From assembly GCA_002705125.1 (NCBI GenBank), contig PAHQ01000113.1, positions 1 through 17,729 on the forward strand: 17,729 nt of DNA. The letters run 5' to 3'. This DNA comes from Verrucomicrobiales bacterium. GTDB taxonomy: Bacteria > Verrucomicrobiota > Verrucomicrobiia > Verrucomicrobiales > DEV007. The first letter of the stretch is position 1; every line of letters starts with the position of its first letter. This document shows positions 15,159-17,729 of this stretch, piece by piece. The notes under the pieces are model-generated. The model had not been told where the DNA came from. It made no database searches and saw nothing but the letters and a program-made list of their open reading frames with translations. The position numbers and the translations under genes are program-made.

Positions 15159-16286
15159 ATGACAGATACTTTAGAAGACTTACTCGTTAATCCTGAAAAG
15201 ACGATGACGTCTATCATAAAGCGCGTTGCCACTGGGCCAGAACTCAGCAAGAGTATTTCTTACGATGAAGCACGTGCCGGAATGTTGCTTGTTTTGGATG
15301 AACTGGCTGACCCGATTCAGGCTGCAGTGTTTTTGATTGGTTTGCGAGTGAAACGTGAAACGGATGATGAAAATAAAGGTGTACTACAGGCCATACTGGA
15401 TAGAACGAAAATCATTGAAGCCGATGTGGATGAATTAGTGGACATTGCCGACCCGTACAACGGTTATGCTCGCAGCCTTCCATCATCTCCATTTTTAGCA
15501 GCTTTGCTCGCCGAGTCTGGAGTTCCTGCAGTTTCTCACGGAATTGAAACAGTGGCTCCTAAATTTGGGGTGACTCATAGTCAGATCTTAGCTGCTGCAG
15601 GAGTGTCTGTAAATCTTACTGTAGAGGAAATTGGAAAACAAATTAGTAATCCAGACATCGGATGGGCTTATGCGGATCAAAGTTCATTTTGTCCAAGTCT
15701 TTATGGGCTGACGAATTTTAGAAAAAGGATTGTAAAACGCGCGGCTATTTCCACGGCAGAGGTTTTAACTGGTCCAATAAGAGGCCGTAAAAAAACACAT
15801 CTTCTGAGTGGTTATGTACATAATGAATATCCACCAATTTACACAATGTTAGCACGTCATTCAGGATTCAGTTCTACACTTTTACTGCGCGGTACAGAAG
15901 GTGGTGTTACTCCTTCTTTACGTAAAAGAGGAGAATTTGTGCGTTATTGGGAAGATAGCCAAGACATGATTGTAGAAGCAGATCCAAATGAAATTGGTAT
16001 TGAATCTGAAAATCGACTGGTAAAAATTCCACCAGCTCTCCTCCCTGAAAAAGATGGGGATTTTGGACCTGATAAAAACAACCGTGAAATTGCAAAACTA
16101 TCCGCAAAAGAAGGGCTCGCGGCACTACAGGGTTCGAGCAGTGCTACTAGTGACGCATTGCTTTTTAGCGCTTCTTTGACACTATGGCATTTGGAACGTT
16201 TTAGTTCAGTCGAATCGGCAGCAGTTTCTGTCCGTAAAATACTGTCCAGTGGAAAGGCAGCAGAACGTTTTAAGAGGGCGGCATGA
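15159..16286 (+). CDS. TrpD2 (YbiB-like) family protein of the anthranilate phosphoribosyltransferase fold
   Basis: A 375-residue protein with the TrpD fold: a helical N-terminal domain (1-75) and a nucleoside-phosphorylase-type alpha/beta domain. The canonical GTGGD PRPP-binding motif of true TrpD is replaced by DPYNGYARSLPSSPF (98-112), as in the TrpD2/YbiB subfamily, and SHGIETVAPKFG (126-137) sits where TrpD has its HGN motif. LLRGTEGG in the second half also matches TrpD2. So tryptophan biosynthesis is unlikely; YbiB is reported to bind nucleic acids. Its role in a dsr cluster is unknown. The gene has its own putative promoter and inverted repeat, and overlaps a 15-codon ORF by ATGA at its stop. 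Confidence 0.78.
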   Translation: MTDTLEDLLVNPEKTMTSIIKRVATGPELSKSISYDEARAGMLLVLDELADPIQAAVFLIGLRVKRETDDENKGVLQAILDRTKIIEADVDELVDIADPYNGYARSLPSSPFLAALLAESGVPAVSHGIETVAPKFGVTHSQILAAAGVSVNLTVEEIGKQISNPDIGWAYADQSSFCPSLYGLTNFRKRIVKRAAISTAEVLTGPIRGRKKTHLLSGYVHNEYPPIYTMLARHSGFSSTLLLRGTEGGVTPSLRKRGEFVRYWEDSQDMIVEADPNEIGIESENRLVKIPPALLPEKDGDFGPDKNNREIAKLSAKEGLAALQGSSSATSDALLFSASLTLWHLERFSSVESAAVSVRKILSSGKAAERFKRAA

Positions 16287-16330
16287 TGTTGAACTGTCGC
16301 TTATCCTATTGTTGCTTAGAATACGAGTAA
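16283..16330 (+). CDS. Possible 15-codon coupling ORF with three cysteines
   Basis: The frame begins at ATG 16283, overlapping the TrpD2 stop as ATGA, and ends at TAA 16328-16330, overlapping the ATG of the next gene as TAATG. The peptide would be MMLNCRLSYCCLEYE. It fills the gap between the two genes exactly and would let ribosomes reinitiate from one gene to the next. It may be a coupling cistron or a coincidence. Confidence 0.25.
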   Translation: MMLNCRLSYCCLEYE

Positions 16331-16821
16331 TGAGTAATACCCTAAATATACTGATAACAAAAAATCAGGATCAGATTCTTGAAAAGTGGCTGAACCTCAG
16401 GTTATCATTTTTTTCAAAGCAAAAACAGTCTTTAATCATGACGCAAAAGGACCAATTCCAAAACCCAATACGTCACCAGTTACAAGAAGGATTGAAAGAT
16501 ATTTTGGAAAATTTTGAAAAAAAAGGTGAAAAATTTAAAGAGGCGCTGGAGCAGATATGCAGGATACTCGCGATTCAGGATTTCCCACCATCAAAAGCGA
16601 TGGCACTTTTTTATGAGTTAAAGGAAATTGTTCGGGAATTTACAAAAAAAACGGGGGTTGGTTTTAATGCAAAAGACTGGGTGGAGTTTAATTCAGCTAT
16701 TGAGACTATGACACTTGAGGCATTTGATTGTTACAGTGCTCACCGAGAAAAAATCTATCAACTTAAAGTTGATGAAAGCAAAAACAAAGCGTTTATGTTG
16801 TTGAAGAAGGCAGGGATATGA
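16330..16821 (+). CDS. RsbRD N-terminal-domain protein upstream of dsrM
   Basis: A 163-residue, all-helical soluble protein. The start region (LITKNQDQILEKWLNL) and the later DWVEFNSAIETMTLEAF block resemble the RsbRD N-terminal domain, a globin-fold sensor module of stressosome RsbR-type proteins. No STAS domain follows, so it is the sensor module alone. As I recall, a protein of this type precedes dsrMKJOP in many sulfate reducers, which supports a role in regulating or assembling the membrane complex. The ATG at 16330 is preferred over the in-frame 16249, which would overlap the TrpD2 gene by 38 bases and add residues unlike the family. Its stop overlaps the dsrM start by ATGA. Confidence 0.7.
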   Translation: MSNTLNILITKNQDQILEKWLNLRLSFFSKQKQSLIMTQKDQFQNPIRHQLQEGLKDILENFEKKGEKFKEALEQICRILAIQDFPPSKAMALFYELKEIVREFTKKTGVGFNAKDWVEFNSAIETMTLEAFDCYSAHREKIYQLKVDESKNKAFMLLKKAGI

Positions 16822-17729
16822 AGGTTATCTATCCTCTTGTTGCGGTCTTGCTTTTGGCTTTAGTAGCTTATCTCGGTGTCGCCATAGGTTTGGAATATTT
16901 GTTTGGGGTTATCATCCCATATGTGTCAGTGATTTTATTCCTAGGAGGTTTCATCTGGAAGATTTATGATTGGGTAAAATCACCAGTACCTTTTCGTATC
17001 CCTACTACTTGTGGACAGGCGAAGTCTTTAGAATGGATCAAGCGTGATGAACTGGAAAGTCCATCAGGATTTTGGGGTGTTTTCGGCAGGATGTCACTGG
17101 AAGTTTTGTTTTTTCGCTCATTGTTCCGTAATACAAAAGCAGAACTAGTTCCGGGTCCCAGCCTCGCTTATTCATCCAGTAAGTGGCTTTGGATGGCAGG
17201 GCTTATATTCCACTGGTCTCTTTTGGTGATTGTGCTCAGGCATTACCGTTTTTTTTTAGCAGGTGTTCCGGGTTTTGTTGAATTCCTTGAAAGTGTTGAC
17301 GGTTTCTTGCAAATTACCCTGCCGACACTTTATATCACGGATTTGCTTTTGGTTATCTCGGTCACTTTTTTAGTGTTACGGAGATTAGCCAGCGCACAAA
17401 TGAGGATTATTTCCCTGTCCACAGATTATTTTCCGCTTTTTTTGATTTTAGCAATTGCTCTGAGCGGAATCAGTATGCGTTATCTGGACAAAGTTGATGT
17501 CGTGGCAATCAAGGTCTTAGTTCAGGGTCTTGTCAGTTTTCAATTTGATGCCCCGGGAGAAATAGGAGGAATGTTTTATGTGCATCTATTCCTCGTTTGC
17601 GTACTCATAAGTTATTTCCCTTTTAGCAAACTGATGCATATGGGTGGAATATTTCTTAGCCCTACACGTAACTTAGCTAATAACAGCCGAGAAAAGCGTC
17701 ACATCAATCCCTGGAATCCGGAAGTACAA
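16818..17729 (+). CDS. dsrM: DsrM, membrane cytochrome b subunit (truncated by the window)
   Basis: The first 304 residues are present and the frame is open at the right edge. The start has a predicted transmembrane helix (about 3-22), a second (30-48), then the DsrM motif FRIPTTCGQ (59-67). Further hydrophobic segments lie near 122-148, 168-188, 205-220 and 250-270. Candidate haem b ligands are H132, H142, H256 and H274. DsrM exchanges electrons between the quinone pool and the DsrK iron-sulfur subunit that processes oxidised DsrC. The protein already exceeds the roughly 245-residue Allochromatium length as I recall it, closer to the longer form of sulfate reducers. The ATGA overlap with the preceding gene shows tight coupling; dsrK should follow. 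Confidence 0.92.
   Translation, partial: MKVIYPLVAVLLLALVAYLGVAIGLEYLFGVIIPYVSVILFLGGFIWKIYDWVKSPVPFRIPTTCGQAKSLEWIKRDELESPSGFWGVFGRMSLEVLFFRSLFRNTKAELVPGPSLAYSSSKWLWMAGLIFHWSLLVIVLRHYRFFLAGVPGFVEFLESVDGFLQITLPTLYITDLLLVISVTFLVLRRLASAQMRIISLSTDYFPLFLILAIALSGISMRYLDKVDVVAIKVLVQGLVSFQFDAPGEIGGMFYVHLFLVCVLISYFPFSKLMHMGGIFLSPTRNLANNSREKRHINPWNPEVQ

Noticed and set aside
1..17729. CRISPR arrays, tRNA or rRNA genes, insertion sequences, prophage genes
   Set aside because: No repeated spacer-like units, transposase motifs, tRNA-like cloverleaf or rRNA stretches were seen on reading either strand.

Overview
The window carries a sulfur-oxidation island built around a reverse-type dissimilatory sulfite reductase (rDsr). 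Almost everything is on the + strand, except one partial dimethylglycine/sarcosine-dehydrogenase-like gene running off the left edge on the minus strand. The DNA is AT-rich with short intergenic gaps. DsrE, DsrF, DsrH, DsrL, DsrN, TusA and a two-cysteine DsrC occur together and no dsrD is visible. In established knowledge this points to oxidation of sulfane sulfur to sulfite, not sulfite reduction. The host is probably a marine-type, uncultivated sulfur-oxidising bacterium; a SAR324-like or proteobacterial lineage would fit, but this is inference and no rRNA or taxonomic marker is present.

Layout. 1-613 (minus): FAD amine dehydrogenase fragment. 614-914: divergent intergenic region ending in a strong inverted repeat. 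915-5424: a two-gene membrane sulfite dehydrogenase (SoeABC-like) in which the iron-sulfur subunit B and the NrfD-type membrane subunit C are one polypeptide, followed by the molybdopterin subunit SoeA. 5425-5835: a 411-bp gap with a hairpin and a good sigma70-like promoter. 5836-12326: tusA, dsrN, dsrC, dsrA, dsrB, dsrL. 12346-13624: an unrecognised 123-residue protein gene and a TauD/TfdA-like dioxygenase gene. 13876-14948: dsrE, dsrF, dsrH. 15159-16286: a TrpD2 (YbiB-like) gene preceded by a perfect 11-bp inverted repeat. 16330-16821: an RsbRD N-terminal-domain protein gene. 16818 to the right edge: dsrM, truncated by the window; dsrK and the rest of the membrane complex presumably follow.

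How the parts would work together. TusA, then DsrEFH, pass persulfide sulfur to the C-terminal cysteines of DsrC. DsrAB, carrying the amidated siroheme made with DsrN, oxidises DsrC-bound sulfur to sulfite; DsrL takes the electrons to NAD(P)+. DsrM belongs to the membrane complex that recycles DsrC. SoeBC/SoeA would oxidise the sulfite to sulfate in the cytoplasm and deliver electrons to quinone.

The parts not explained by the textbook pathway are the 123-residue orphan, the TauD-like oxygenase, the TrpD2 homologue with its own putative operator, the RsbRD-domain protein in an arrangement I associate with sulfate reducers, a DsrH without any cysteine, and a 15-codon ORF that overlaps both its neighbours. 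These are the best candidates for undescribed biology here. All family assignments are from reading the sequence; no database search was run.
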